Positions 63,912 to 64,000 of a stretch of 64,000 nt of DNA are shown here, one piece after another. The stretch comes from Incurvaria masculella. Taxonomy: Eukaryota; Arthropoda; Insecta; Lepidoptera; Incurvariidae. The position numbers were made by a program, and so were the translations under genes. Position 1 is the stretch's first letter; each line of letters begins with the position of its first letter. Under the pieces are notes generated by a model, which saw only the letters and a list, made by a program, of their open reading frames with translations, did no database searches and was not told the DNA's origin. The stretch spans positions 18,804,501-18,868,500 of the forward strand of contig OX335641.1 in NCBI GenBank assembly GCA_946894095.1, read 5' to 3'.

Positions 63912-64000
63912 GAATGTCCTCCCTACTCTCCAGACTTGAATCTAATGAACTTCTCGATTCGGTCTATTTTGGAGGCTGCCGTGTCAACAAACAATTATGA
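63912..64000 (+). pseudogene. Mariner transposase C-terminal fragment, cut by window end
   Basis: The plus frame reads ECPPYSPDLNLMNFSIRSIL, then EAAVSTNNY up to the last base. This is the third-aspartate block of mariner transposases (WPPYSPDLNPMDF-IW-ILE). The Asp codon is at 63933-63935. Compared with the usual pattern, Trp is replaced by Cys, NPMDF by NLMNF and Trp by Arg. Its spacing and details differ from the mariner at 44001-45290, so it is a separate copy. Confidence 0.8.

Noticed and set aside
1..64000. CRISPR array, operon, riboswitch or prophage
   Set aside because: No regularly spaced identical repeats, no dense same-strand ORFs and no ribosome-binding pattern. The content is eukaryotic repeat DNA.

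Overview
This 64 kb window is AT-rich animal DNA, most probably from a moth or butterfly (Lepidoptera). The evidence is its repeat content. It carries a dispersed repeat that starts AGGGTTCCGTACCCAAAGGG and ends GTCCGACTCGCACTTGG, a retroelement-type repeat with a TTTATAAYATTAGTATGG-like end, decayed Jockey/CR1-like and RTE-like non-LTR elements, mariner copies, and many tRNA- or 5S-derived SINEs. There is no bacterial gene organisation, CRISPR array or operon. I recognise no host protein-coding gene. The window reads as intergenic or deep intronic sequence made of nested, mostly dead mobile elements, and most short ORFs are chance frames or SINE shadows.

Layout. 0-10 kb: a foldback element family in which some copies carry a tRNA-like Pol III promoter (276-504, 817-967, 7703-8040, fragment 9928-10003) and a LINE C-terminus (6595-7248). 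10-20 kb: a SINE, two hammerhead-like motifs (12577, 16012), a foldback MITE (17101-17385), a second unrelated foldback with a tRNA-Leu-like core (18537-18744), and a candidate TATA+Inr promoter followed by two possible exons (18973-19538). 20-35 kb: a CCATGG-ended MITE, SINEs, an RTE relic (24005-24612), a 5S-headed SINE joined to another repeat (28617-29159), and long quiet AT-rich stretches. 35-42 kb: the densest nest, with a Jockey/CR1-like LINE, three complete or nearly complete SINEs, a 362-bp MITE with an 8-9 bp target duplication inside a LINE relic, a TTAA-flanked MITE and a degenerate tandem array. 42-46 kb: two inverted copies of one MITE and a near full-length mariner relic (44001-45290). 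46-57 kb: SINE clusters, one split by a later insertion, a LINE with RNase H relic, and a perfect 149-bp tandem duplication. 57-64 kb: GC-only low complexity, MITEs, SINE fragments, and a mariner C-terminal fragment running off the window end.

The most interesting observation is modularity. One SINE body and A-rich tail is found behind at least three different Pol III promoter heads: tRNA-Glu-like, a second tRNA-like head, and 5S rRNA-like. Separately, two unrelated inverted-repeat families each enclose a tRNA-like module. The candidate spliced small transcription unit near 19 kb is the only place where promoter, donor and acceptor signals line up. All calls come from reading the sequence. 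No database search was possible.
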